DNA of 64,000 nt, from positions 678,217 to 742,216 of the forward strand of contig NMRA01000139.1 of NCBI GenBank assembly GCA_002633005.1. Reading direction: 5' to 3'. Position 1 is the first letter of the stretch. Each line of letters starts with the position of its first letter. This DNA comes from Phoronis australis (Eukaryota; Phoronida; Phoronidae). Below the pieces are notes generated by a model, which did no database searches, was not told the origin of the DNA, and saw only the letters and a program-made list of their open reading frames with translations. Below are positions 53,017-63,871 of this stretch, piece after piece. The position numbers and the translations under genes were made by a program.

Positions 53017-53155
53017 GTGGCCCAAAGATGACATACCGTGTTTCTTTTTTAATTATCTCAGGTTCTCTAGATCCTGACTTAATTATCGCAGCATCTTCTG
53101 ATCTCGAGATCCTGATATGATTAACAAAGAAACGTGCGATGTCATCTTGGGCAAC
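53017..53155. mobile_element. Foldback (MITE-like) element 3
   Basis: The left arm GGTGGCCCAAAGATGACAT...GTTTCTTT...TTAAT and the right arm ATTAACAAAGAAAC...GATGTCATCTTGGGCAAC pair imperfectly over roughly 55 bp. The centre carries CTAGATCCTGACTTAATTAT and CTCGAGATCCTGATATGATT, a short internal near-repeat. Confidence 0.7.
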
Positions 53156-54428
53156 GGTATATGGCCTGAATTTCATCGAAAAACAGCGCTTTCATCAAGT
53201 TACATTTTATAAGTAATTTCGTTGGATACAAAGCTTTGTTTTCTAACAGTAAATATATCAAAATACACTTGCTAACATTTAGCGAGTGTGCCTGCGGGTA
53301 GCCAGCTAGCTGCGACGTGGCCGGTGTCCAAGTTAAAGTTCTCCGAGGGTTTCTTTAAAGTGGAACAGAGCGCGAAAAATCGGATTAAATTGCACTGTTC
53401 AAAGGATTTTTTTTTCTGATATGGAAACAGAAGTCAAACGATTTGTGCTGAAAGATTTTGAATTTCTGTTGATGTCAGTCCTATCATGTTTCCTCTAAAC
53501 TGCTCGTTTTTAGCCAATTATTCTCCCACAACAGAGTGTAGGCGTGCTTATTTGGTATGACAACACATTTCCCTTATATGAAAAATGTCTGTGACCTATG
53601 ACCTTTGATTTAAGCTGAGCAATAGCGATTATGCACTTTGGAAATGTTCATTGGATAGTTCTTTGAGCGCATGCTCGCTTATAAATTATTAGGGGTAAAG
53701 ATTTTAAAAACCGCATAGGGATGTAAATTTATTTTTCGTCTGCGTTTCAAAAATGGTTCTTGCAATATTCAGAGTGAATATCTCTCAAGTTGTTCCAAGA
53801 AGTAAATTCGCCACGATTTGCGCATGTATTTTCCGAGTATTCACGTTCCAGGTATTTCTAAATGTCTTTCAGAACACAAATATGGCTTGTGGTGACAATG
53901 TTTATTAACGCGATGTTCGTGCAAAGGTTAATCTCTATTTCAGAAAAGAATCCGTAATATCTTCAATGAAATATTTCTGAGTTAAAACGTCAGCTATTTC
54001 TGTCGTTTCACTGTCGAACTTAGACAATTTCTATACTTCGAAGCTGTGACCGGCCATGGAAATAACTGACGAAGGTTACAGGTGTTTATTTTGGTTTTGT
54101 ATTTCTTTAAAGAAATTTAGACCACTTGTCGCTATTTCAAGTTCTTAGTAAATCAGCTGATTAGGGTCAATTGTATGAATATATCTTTTTTCAGTGAGGC
54201 GTGGAATATGTTGAAAGCAGATGCCCACTACTAAGTTGGGTTTCTGTGTTTGACCAGTGGTCCCGATGGCTAGAACCTCTGCACGGTTAGCAGTAGGCCC
54301 CAGTCGGGGGCAGAAATCTTTTCGGACTTATATTCATTAGGGCACGTGATGTGACCAATGAGCTGTCGGATTGAACGGGATAACTAGTGCCTACGCTCTG
54401 CGCATAAAATTACCCAGTGAAGCATATT
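53156..54428. other. No gene recognised
   Basis: 1.3 kb of AT-rich sequence without a convincing feature. Confidence 0.6.
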
Positions 54429-54566
54429 GTAGAGCGTGGTCTTGAGCAACAAAAACAGTAGCGCGTGGTTCGAGCAATAACAACTGTAGCGCGTGGTCTC
54501 GAGCAATAACAACTGTAGCGCGTGGTCTCGAGCAATAACAACTGTAGCGCGTAGTCTCGAGCAATG
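54429..54566. repeat. Minisatellite, about five 28-30 bp units
   Basis: The unit is TAGCGCGTGGTCTCGAGCAA plus TAACAACTG. Starts at 54429, 54459, 54487, 54516 and 54545; the last three are exactly 29 bp apart and nearly identical, the outer ones more diverged. Confidence 0.93.
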
Positions 54567-55074
54567 TGTCAATTCTTTCCAAGACCTAAAGTTGCTAGCA
54601 ATTTGACTAAATAATAATTTAAGGCCAATTTTGAATTGTATGAGGTCTTAACCAAAAGTCAGATCTTTTACGGGACGTGGTGTTGTAGCAGCTCTAATCG
54701 TTGGGGTCAGTATGTAATGAAAGACTAAACCATGATGGAGTTCATCTTATTTATTTGAACAGGTGCGACATATTGAACTTTGTTTCCTTAAATAGCTAAA
54801 CGACACTGATCTCTTTCTTTAATGTGGCCAAATGAACGCGTCTTACAGTGCTCTGCAGGCAATGGACCAGCAAAACAGCACCTGGATCAAAAAGCAGCTC
54901 ATTATCAGCATTCTCTAGGATTAGACATGCAATACGCTAATTATTGTTATTCTCGGATTTTTATCTTGCTTTCTTCTTGTTATTATTGTTTGTTGCGTTT
55001 CCTAGAGCTTCATAACTCTCAAATGACTCAATATATAACTTTGAAACTTTCCAAGAACGTTACAGCCGTCCCTA

Positions 55075-55950
55075 AATTTTACAAAGTATCATAATTTCGA
55101 CTCATAATACACAGGAAATGGTCAATTAGTGCAAATGTTATCTAATTTTCAAAACGTCAATTTCCCCTACATTTTTAAAACATTTTTTTTCGATTTCCGA
55201 AGCGTACAGGTGTAAGTCTACACGTAAGTAATTGAATAGTACAAAGATCATTGAGTGCAAACTAAGATTTTGCGTTAGACACTTGAAATTCACAATCTGT
55301 AATTTAGCTCCATTTCCAAAGTTTCAGATCATTTGGTGCAGCCATGGAGCCATTAGGGGCATTATTTTGAAATTTTGATCGTTTCATTCAACACGTATTA
55401 TGATGCGTCAACAGTGAGGCAACTGTGATTGGCAGCATTAACCACACATTTCGCTACAAAGTTTGTAATGTACTGGAAAAGTTCAGTCAGTGCAAAGGTC
55501 TTGTAATTTTCACAATCTCATTTCTCTCACATTTTTTCCAGCAAAGCTTTTCAATTTCAGCATACAGGTGTCAATCAAATACACTACTTTACGAAGGAAT
55601 CAGGCCGTCCAATTAACTAAAACAGGTCAAAGGTCATTGAGTGCAAACTCAAATTTTGAGCTAGGCACTTCACATTTACATATGTGACTGATATATGCAT
55701 CTAAGTTCCAATTCCAAAGTTTCAGGTCATTTTGTGCAATGATGGAGTCGTTAAATACATTTGCGGTGTGAAAAATTCATTTTTAATACAGCATGTATTC
55801 TAATGTGTCAACAGTTTGACGCTATGATTCTCAGCATTAACAACGCTTTAAGGGACTTCACATTTATTTAGAGAATTGGGATCATAAAGCAGCGGAAATG
55901 GTCAAATACTAGAAAAAGATATCTAATTTCGTTCAACGTGTGTTCATTTT
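55075..55950. repeat. Diverged tandem repeat with ~390 bp unit (two copies plus a partial third)
   Basis: The same ordered phrases recur: GGAAATGGTCAA... (55116, weakly 55468, 55895), CATTGAGTGCAAACT (about 55249 and 55635), CCAAAGTTTCAG(A/G)TCATT (about 55316 and 55712) and GTCAACAGT (about 55407 and 55806). The period is roughly 360-420 bp. Possibly an old satellite or local duplication. Confidence 0.75.
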
Positions 55951-57125
55951 TATACCGATTTTATTCTACTGTGCCAAAAGTAAAAGCATCTGTGATCCAT
56001 CATTTTCTTGTATTGTTCTGCTACGGTGCCATTGGAAAGGTTGTAACTTTTCCAAAACGTTTCACTCGCGCAGAATCATTATTTTCACTTTTTGACAATA
56101 ATTTTTCTATTTTGCTCCAACAGTGATTCGTTTGAGGATTAAATAGACGCATATTTCCCAAAGCCACATGCAGCTGCTAAACACGGTGTTTTTACAATGC
56201 TAGGTTAATACACAAAAGAGTATACGCAGTTTAGTTTGAACCACTAATTGTTTTCTAGTGTCGTTTCACAAAATAACTGAATAAATATGTTTAGCTTTTT
56301 ACAAGACACATCCTTTTCCATACAACTCACCAAAGAAGTTGTCATGATATGGAGTTTAAAATAAGAACCATTGATCGTAGTGCATGTGGAGGTGAGTATA
56401 TGGAGGCTGTATCATTTTAACATTAATAACAACGTGTGCTGCCTACAGTAGTAGACGACATATGTCCATAAAGTATAGAGTAACACGCAGTGGCAAGGGA
56501 AAGGCCGAAAACAGATGATCACAAGATAATCGGGGGATTTCAGTTAATTTGCATAATGCAGGTTATAATATGTAACTCACTTGCATGGTGGTCAGACATG
56601 AGCATATTTGGCATCGCAGATTTCTTCCAGATACTATACATTGATTTTTAGTGGCAATTGCCATCCTGCCTTCCCTACGGACCGAAGGTAAAGACACGCA
56701 AATCAGTGTACATGCACTTTTCCTTGTGCAAAATGAAGTAAAACTACGTACTCAACGCTATCTCCACTGTAACGACCGCCATCTAGCAATTCAAATACTC
56801 AAGATGGTACATACATGTATCTGGGCTTGTTTAAATATAAAATTCACAAATGTTTTTGTCGAAGAAGTGTTTGGAATCAATGGTACTTCGATTTATGTAC
56901 AGACAACAATAACTAATGTCGTTTGTAATATTAGTAAGAAGAAAATATCGTAAACCTGCAAATTTGAAGTTTTTGACATGGTGTGATAACAAGGCAATTA
57001 GTTGTTCCTCGATTGTGTATTATATGTACAAATATAATTGTCCGTGACAGCAACAAGTAATTAACAACATTCAATATATCTAAGATTTAATGACTGCTAT
57101 AACACAAATCACAATATTAGCTTAC
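55951..57125. other. No gene recognised
   Basis: 1.2 kb with short frames only. Confidence 0.55.
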
Positions 57126-57303
57126 CTGTAAAATCAATAAAAAGACACCTGTACAGTCGTCTGCTTTTTGAGAAATGACGAAACAACAACCCATCAGGAA
57201 TGGTAAAACCAGAAAGTGATATGATATGATGCGGAAAACTTAACTTTGCTGACTTTGACATTGAAAACAAGTGCTTCTGCGACATCTGGTACCTCCGTTG
57301 ATC
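57126..57303 (-). CDS. Candidate first coding exon of an unknown transcript
   Basis: 178 nt bounded by a good acceptor (TTTTACTTCAG|GATC) and a strong donor (TTTTACAG|GTAAGC), open throughout. It contains an ATG at 57285 that starts MSQKHLFSMSKSAKLSF and runs 53 codons to the donor (phase 1). No family is recognised. It could be an exon of a gene to the left, or a distant alternative 5' exon of gene A, with which its phase would be compatible. Confidence 0.25.
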
Positions 57304-58185
57304 CTGAAGTAAAACAAAAAGGAAGTTTTAACCAATGGCCACGCACGTGATAGAGCCCACCTGTTGTCAACTAAGTCTGGGAAAGAGACATGTTACTTTT
57401 GCTGGATGAGTATAATCTCCAACGATGTACTTGGTGAAATTCTCTGTTCATTCCTATAGATAACCTTTGTTAAAGCCATGGGTTTCAAAATTGAGTTTTA
57501 CATAAAAACTGACATTGGACCTCGTGCCTCCGAGAATTACTTTCTCTCATCGCGTATGGTAGATATCTTAAATGTTTTTATGAAAAGAATACATGAACAC
57601 AGATTTTAAGCAAAATGCCTCATGTTCTTTCTTTAAATTGGACGCAGCAAACAAATTATGTGTTGATTTATTCCAATTTTATTACGAAAATCCATGTATA
57701 TTGTGCAATAATTTGAGTTAAACCCAGAAAGCGCAAGAAAACACAATTGGCGTGAAAAATACCAGTATAAATGTAAAGATATGTTGAGACATGATTTTCA
57801 TGTAAATGTATGACCTTTGTGAACAATGTCTGGCCGCTCAAGACCAATAATTAGGTAGCCCGATGTTCATTTGCTTGACACCAATGTTGCTTTTCTTTGA
57901 GACGAGCAACCAAAGATCTAACTATACTCACAATGAGACTCTGGAGGCAACATTAAATCTGAATACGACTGCAGCCACATTCTTAATAAAACATTTCTGG
58001 TGCATATGTNTTTATTGTTTATGTTATTTAATATATTTTTGTCGATGTTTATGGTGAACCACGTATACATGTATCAGTGCAAATGTCATTTACCGTACTC
58101 GCGCGAATTTGGATCCACGGGCTTACCTATACATTTAGTGAAATAATGCACTTATTTCACCAACACTTTTTGCTCACATGAAAGT
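57304..58185. other. No gene recognised
   Basis: About 0.9 kb with one N (58010). Nothing supported. Confidence 0.55.
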
Positions 58186-58250
58186 CCAGGGGCGGATCCA
58201 GGATTCTTAATTAGGGGGCAGGACAGAATATTAGCCAAGATTTTGCCTGT
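58186..58250 (+). mobile_element. End of a GGCGGATCC-type short element
   Basis: CAGGGGCGGATCCAGGATTC followed by a G run. It matches the terminal sequence of the dispersed elements and runs directly into a minisatellite. Confidence 0.5.
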
Positions 58251-58260
58251 CAGACAAAGT

Positions 58261-58415
58261 GACGGCGGTGATACGTTGAGGGACGGCGGTGATACATGAA
58301 GTGACGTACAGTGGTGATACATTTAGTGACAGCGGTGATACATGGCGTGATGGCGGTGTTGCATGAAGTGAATGCGGTGATATACCGGTATGAAGTGACG
58401 GCGGTGATACATGAA
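58261..58415. repeat. Minisatellite, seven ~21-bp units
   Basis: The unit is GACGGCGGTGATACATGAAG plus T. Individual units vary by substitutions and small insertions (for example GACGTACAGTGGTGATAC and GAATGCGGTGATATACCGGT). It adjoins the element end at 58186-58250 and may be an internal repeat of that element. Confidence 0.93.
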
Positions 58416-58778
58416 TTCTGAAAAAGACTAATTAACAGCTTTTTGTCAAATGCAACGTTCTTGCTGCTTCAAAAACACGCAGCTTCGCGTTTGGAGTAAC
58501 GTGCCTACAATCGTCTTCCCTATGACCCTTAGCAGCTACTCATGAGAAGGAGATATCTCTTCCTGGTAATAGAAATAACTCATCCTTGAAATATCGTAAT
58601 AACGTGACCCGACCTTCAAGCGTATGGTTGGCAAAATGTGTTTTTTCTGTTTTATCGAATTTTGGTACAGTAATTCGTGAGTGCCCAGTCTCTAATAAGC
58701 GCAGGTCTCTCATAGAATCGAGGACGGAATCAAGCCTAAAATTAATTCACATATCAGACTTGTATTAGCATGGGCGGC

Positions 58779-58894
58779 ACAGCACTGAAAAAAGTGGGGG
58801 GCTACCGTTCGCCGTCCCCCTGTGGTGCACCGCTCATACAGCACTGGCAAATATGGGGGCTAAACCCCCAGCCCCCTATGGTGCGGCGACCATG
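58779..58894. repeat. Two diverged ~57 bp direct copies, GC-rich
   Basis: ACAGCACTG...GTGGGGGGCTA...GTCCCCCTGTGGTGCACCGC is repeated as ACAGCACTGG...TGGGGGCTA...GCCCCCTATGGTGCGGCG. Each half can fold on itself. Probably another short non-coding element. Confidence 0.7.
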
Positions 58895-59880
58895 ATTAGA
58901 AGTTTTACGGTAGTTCAATCGACTCGTCACACAGCAATTTTATAAATGGGGTCATGCATAATCATTTCGCCTTCCGGGTTCACCTGTTGCCTACAACGTT
59001 CGTTTTGCTATTTCTCTGCCGTAAACTAGTGCCATAGCAGACAATGGACGGCCCCTATCTATTTTGACTGATAAATGGCCGGGGTCTAGGAAATGAAGGT
59101 AAGTTACCCGGCTATCACGAAAGGTGGCGCTCCCACCAAGGACGCAGACAGGTTAGGTTCAGCAGCAGACATGCGGTGAGGAAAATCTAGCGAGTTCTCT
59201 TTGCAAATTGGCATCTTACGGAATCTCGAGAGATTTTGGTTTTCCAGCGAGCTATTAGAGTAATTAAACCTGACCCAGGTACACTGGCTCATCATAGCAT
59301 GTTTTATTTAAAACTGTCGCATAACTGCAGTACATTTATAATCCCATCGTCCGCGTATGATGAGCTGGTCCGTAGTAATAGCGCCTCTCTGAGGATACAC
59401 CTATTAGGTAGTCACGTCATGCGACTTTCCAATTAAGAGTGATTATATTTCTAGCTTCTTGGAGAAGGCTGTGCGCTCGCGACGCGAAAGAGGGAAATGT
59501 ATTTCCTGAGAGTTGGATTTATTTCTCACATGTTTCTCATAGACTACTCATAAGTATTTGGATAGTAATTTTTTGGAAATGATTTGTTAATTAAAATACT
59601 TTTTAAGCCTGTATCAGTGGTTTATGCTAAGAACTTAATTACGGTTTAAGAGGAACACTTCACATCCGTGTTACAACTTGGCATCGGCCACAAATTAGAA
59701 CATGCAGATATGCATTTAGGCGCACGCAATGACCCAATTATAGGCGCACTTGACTTGTTTTTAAAATACACTACCGAACCATTTAATTTCATGCAGCGTG
59801 TGGCTTGAGTGGCACTCTGGCTGAAATATACAATTTCAATAGATGGTTAAATACTAAGAATGTCCAGTTTTGAAACTTAT
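58895..59880. other. No gene recognised
   Basis: About 1 kb. Nothing supported. Confidence 0.55.
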
Positions 59881-59884
59881 ACAG

Positions 59885-60062
59885 CCTGCACCCGGATCAC
59901 CATCATCAAGGCAGTTCCACATCTGGACGTAAGCAGTCAAATGCAGGGCTAAACGTTAAGCGCATGGGCCTAGCATTGGGCTCCAGTGGGACTCGAACCC
60001 ACGTCCTTGATTAAAGTAAGCGGACACTTATACATGTACCTCTAGGCTACACTGTCTCCTCA
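59885..60062 (-). mobile_element. tRNA-derived SINE
   Basis: On the minus strand the element begins near GGAGACAGTGTAGCCTAGAG, an A-box-like region. About 50 nt later comes a perfect B box inside GGGTTCGAGTCCC (59988-60000). A non-tRNA body follows (TGCGCTTAACGTTTAGCCCT ... GATCCGGGTGCAGGCTGTAT). The ends of the tRNA-like part do not pair as an acceptor stem, so this is a SINE head rather than a working tRNA gene. An ACATGTAT insertion interrupts the A-box region. Confidence 0.7.
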
Positions 60063-61455
60063 TAGTCTTTCGTTGTTTCATTTCTTTTCTTTTTCTACTC
60101 GTGGCAATTTCTTGATCACCAACAATCAACAATCAACACGCTCTGAATTTTTTCAGTTTATCTATCAGACTTTTTCAACTTTCTCTATTGCATTAAATAA
60201 TCTGATATCCATTGTCGTACAGTCAGTACTGTCAACGTGAACTGTCCACTTACTCCCAAACTATACACACATATATTTTGTCATTTTGATGAACCATTTC
60301 TAGTGATGAATCCCCACTTTCTGTGATATCCGCAACAGTTGTCGTCAGCTTCAGCTTCGATAGAATTTCTAAAATTCTGAAAGACGATTGTAAGATTTTG
60401 GAGGCTGGCTATCATACATGTATCAAGAACAGCATATCGCTGTGTCGCTAATTACCGTCCGGGTGCTTAGTTTTTTGAAGCCATTTTTATCAGACGCCAA
60501 TTCCATTACCAACGCTTATTCAACATTAGCCTAGTTTTGCAAACCCTGCTGTTCATGCGCGCACCCAGTCTTCAATATGGAGGGCTTGAATTCCTGACGT
60601 TGTGTGGACCTTTTTTAACAAAAGAGCGGGCTGACTATAAAAAAAAAAACAAAAAAAACAGGAGCACCACTGCGAGTTTGTGATTATTTAGAGGACTTTT
60701 GTATCATTTTCTCGGACTTTTTGTGTCTCAGGGGCGGACCTTTTTGCCTACTTCGCCAAGTGGGAGGGGGCTCGTTCTAGCCCTCCGAGCTCTCCCTGGG
60801 TGCGCGCATGCTGTTGACCGTTACCAACGGCGTGGTTTGTTTGATATTTTGTAACAATGTTTTGAATTGTGATGTTTCCCACCGTTACGTTACTCATGAT
60901 TTTTATTGCTCTCAACAAATCTATGGATTAATTCCCAGGCGTTTTTATGTTGACAGTTAACAGTAGGCACTAGATTTCATATAAAACATCGAACAATAGT
61001 CAGAATATTCTTTAAATCAGTCTTGATTTACCTTTACCGCCTTATTGAGCTGTATCTTTAATTGGCGCTTATAAAGGACAGGCGATAATACGCGACACCA
61101 CAGCATTTTTTGTAAGCTCTTCAGTCTGTCTTAAGCAGCTTGCCGCTGGTCCATAGCATTTTGATGTTCAAACCGCTCCATTTCTTCTGCACTACACTTT
61201 TGTCGAGTCTTAAATTTTCTGCTTCATGCTACAAAGGAGTTGCAAAAACTTGTAACAACTCTGTCAACCTACACGTCCTGAAGTGTCCTTGCATTAGGTA
61301 TGAATCCATTTTTGTTGTACAACCTATTTACGTCCGGATGAAGCGACCACTACTTGTTGAGTCAAGCAATGAGATAAAAAATAATTATATACATAGCTCA
61401 TTGGAGTCAAGCTTAACGTTTTACTTCAACTGAACACCATGACTGTCTCGAAATG
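60063..61455. other. No gene recognised; one element end at about 60729-60812
   Basis: CAGGGGCGGACC (about 60730) begins a GC-rich stretch that ends CCTGGGTGCGCGCATGCTG, a phrase shared in part with copy a of the dispersed element (24655-24793). Otherwise nothing supported. Confidence 0.5.
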
Positions 61456-61556
61456 TATGTGTAGCGAATTGTACATGTATATTGATACTAACCGGGGGTT
61501 GTAATTTATGTGTAGCGAATTGTACATGTATATTGATACTAACAGGGGGTCGTAAT
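61456..61556. repeat. Tandem duplication, 2 x ~51 bp
   Basis: The unit starts TATGTGTAGCGAATTGTACA and continues TGTATATTGATACTAAC, then (C/A)GGGGGT. The two copies differ by only a few bases. Confidence 0.93.
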
Positions 61557-63352
61557 GTACATGTATGTGGTGTCACTTTTATTTGTGTATGGTAGAGGTT
61601 GTGGATCTCAAAAAGTTTCCCACCCCTCAAATCAATCTGCCCAATCCTCAAAGCAGCTTTCCAAATCTCTGCCGGATATCATGCGTAAAGAGTCTGTTGA
61701 CCAATTTCCGAACTAAGATGTCAATGACAAGCTGCATAACCCGTATCAATTTTGCTAACACGACGTAAAGCACTGCGATTGCTGAGAATCACTCTACTAG
61801 GACGAGTTCTAGTATGGGTTAGCTGAAGTGATCCGGGCAATTAGTCGTCTATGAATTTTATTAAGAATGTTATGTTTACATTATTATGTTTTAACAACGT
61901 ATGTAAATGTCCTACATTTGTAGATACATGTACACGTGGGTGCAATGGATTATATCTATCGGTTGGTCATGACATTTTACCCATAACTTGCCCGTACGTA
62001 GTCGCTTCCTTGCAATTTAAAACTAATAATCGGGGTCTCCAAAAATTAAAACCGCGGTTATTGTTAAATACTGTAGGGAACGTGGCTTTGGAGATTTCCT
62101 AGTGTACCCTGGTGCAAATCATGATTCTTTCCCCTCTTTGTACAAACATTTGCAAATCACTTAAATAGCCGCCTTAATCGCCACACACTCAGTCGGGCCC
62201 AGCAACTTTAAGACTAAGCCCCCTTGGCAAAATACGATGAAGGCGCTTATCGTCGACACCAAAAAATTGTTTAATGTGCTTTCGAAATCTGAAAGACCGA
62301 GGACTTTATGTTCTGTACCAAGTACACGAAATGCGTCATAAGCACGTGAAATAACGACCGCGAGCGGACGTCGTGAATTTGGTAAAAAGAAACCCCACAT
62401 GCAAGTTGAAACAATATGGTTGTTTGTTATACCCCAGGTAAACAATCTATGGAAATCAGCGGGACATTGACCTGACGTCCAGCTACGGTTTAAGTATGAG
62501 GGGGGTTCGTTAATAACGTGTTTCACTTTCAGCAATACCTACGGTCGTGTGAGTTTTCCTAGAGTCTGATATTGTGGTAGACTACATTTGCTAAGCTTCA
62601 ATGTCAATCAGAGGTGCCACGCCAAAATGTTTTATCACTGACGCGTTTGTTTATTACAGAATATCGGTGGCAGTGCTTTTTCATCGTAACAGAACTACTA
62701 GCCGTGGTCTCTACTGCAGGACCTTCAAAATATGGTAAAATATCAAACTGCTATTGCACCTTATACATCTAAATTATGTTAATCCATAGGAATTGATGAC
62801 TTCTCAACAAGCAGCTTGCTACCTTCGTTATCAATGGTTGCAGTTTTAATTATCTAATGTACTAAGCTTAAGCCCATGGGAAGATATTTTAAAATCCTTC
62901 AGAACTAAGAAACATATGTGCACGCATGGACATGTAGCAGCACGAAGTTTGCTGTAACACAACCCATGTGTTTTCTAAAAATGGTTTACAGAGCACTACA
63001 TCATCAACATTCTCAGACGCAAAATCTTTTTATAAATTGTCCCTTCTAAATCGAAAGCCTGACTTGTTTTTTTTTTCTATTTAGACATCTGTGTACGAGA
63101 ATAAAGCTTTCATGACTGAAGGTTTTATCATTACGCAAAGCATCGAAGGCTTCGTTTTATAAAATCTAAAATCCTAAACTTCGGGGTAAGAGACCTGTCA
63201 CTAGGGTTTAATACGTGTATTTGCACTTGAAGTCCAGTTCGGAATTTTTTTAGCATTTTCTGGTCTATTTTTGCTAACTCAAGATAGGTGTCTATTAGCC
63301 GATGTTTGAACACATACGGCCTACATGTATATCATGAAGGTGGTAGTTAAAC
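61557..63352. other. No gene recognised
   Basis: About 1.8 kb. A minus-strand open frame of 124 codons (62161-62535) has a hydrophobic segment (NNFLVSTISAFIVFC) but no recognised domain or splice context. Confidence 0.5.
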
Positions 63353-63528
63353 CTAGTGCGAGAACGGACTATTTTCAATATTCAAATTTAGGACGACACA
63401 AAATACTATTAAATATGACTGAATTGTACGATATAGGTGCAACTGAATGATGCTGTGATTGTGCATTTACGACGCAGTTCTAGTGCGAGAACGGACTATT
63501 TTCAATATTCAAATTTAGGACGACACAA
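63353..63528. repeat. Pair of identical ~48-bp direct repeats, 127 bp apart
   Basis: CTAGTGCGAGAACGGACTAT ... TTAGGACGACACAA occurs at 63353-63400 and again at 63480-63527 without a visible mismatch. The 79 bp between them could be an insertion flanked by a duplicated target or a spacer of a larger repeat. Confidence 0.93.
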
Positions 63529-63540
63529 GATCAAATGCAA

Positions 63541-63700
63541 CGGGAGGGGCGATAATATTTAAAGTGGGGGGGGTGTCGGATCAAGGGTTTTAGAAAGAGT
63601 GCCTGGGCCAACAATTTGAAAATTATAGATTTGGTATCTTCAAAATCAAGGGAAAAAGGGGGTTTCGGACCCCTTGAACCCCTGGATCCGCCTACACGTA
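63541..63700 (+). mobile_element. Second short element family, copy 2
   Basis: Shares CAATTTGAAAATT, TTTGGTATC, ATCAAGGGAAAAAGGGGG and CGGACCCCTT with 32976-33128, in the same order and orientation. It closes with CTGGATCCGCCTAC. Confidence 0.65.
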
Positions 63701-63871
63701 GAGCAGTACTTACTGAAGGGTGTCCTTCGTAATTTCTCAGAAAATGACGATTGGAGCAGAGTGTCATCGTCGCGAGCTCTACGCGTATGACTAAAAAGGC
63801 ATCTAGTGATTATTCTGGCTGAGTTCCATCTCAATTGGTTCCCGATATAAGGTTGCCGGACAGGGGTTCTT

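Noticed and set aside
54429-54566. CRISPR-like array (regular ~29-bp repeats)
   Set aside because: The units adjoin directly with no unique spacers, and the DNA is eukaryotic; it is a minisatellite.
59980-60060. A functional tRNA gene on the minus strand
   Set aside because: The B box is perfect, but the ends do not form an acceptor stem and the A-box region is interrupted; the conserved non-tRNA body points to a SINE.
61456-61651. Minus-strand frame with a repeated PPVSINIHVQFATH peptide
   Set aside because: The peptide repeat only reflects the 51-bp DNA tandem duplication (a multiple of three).
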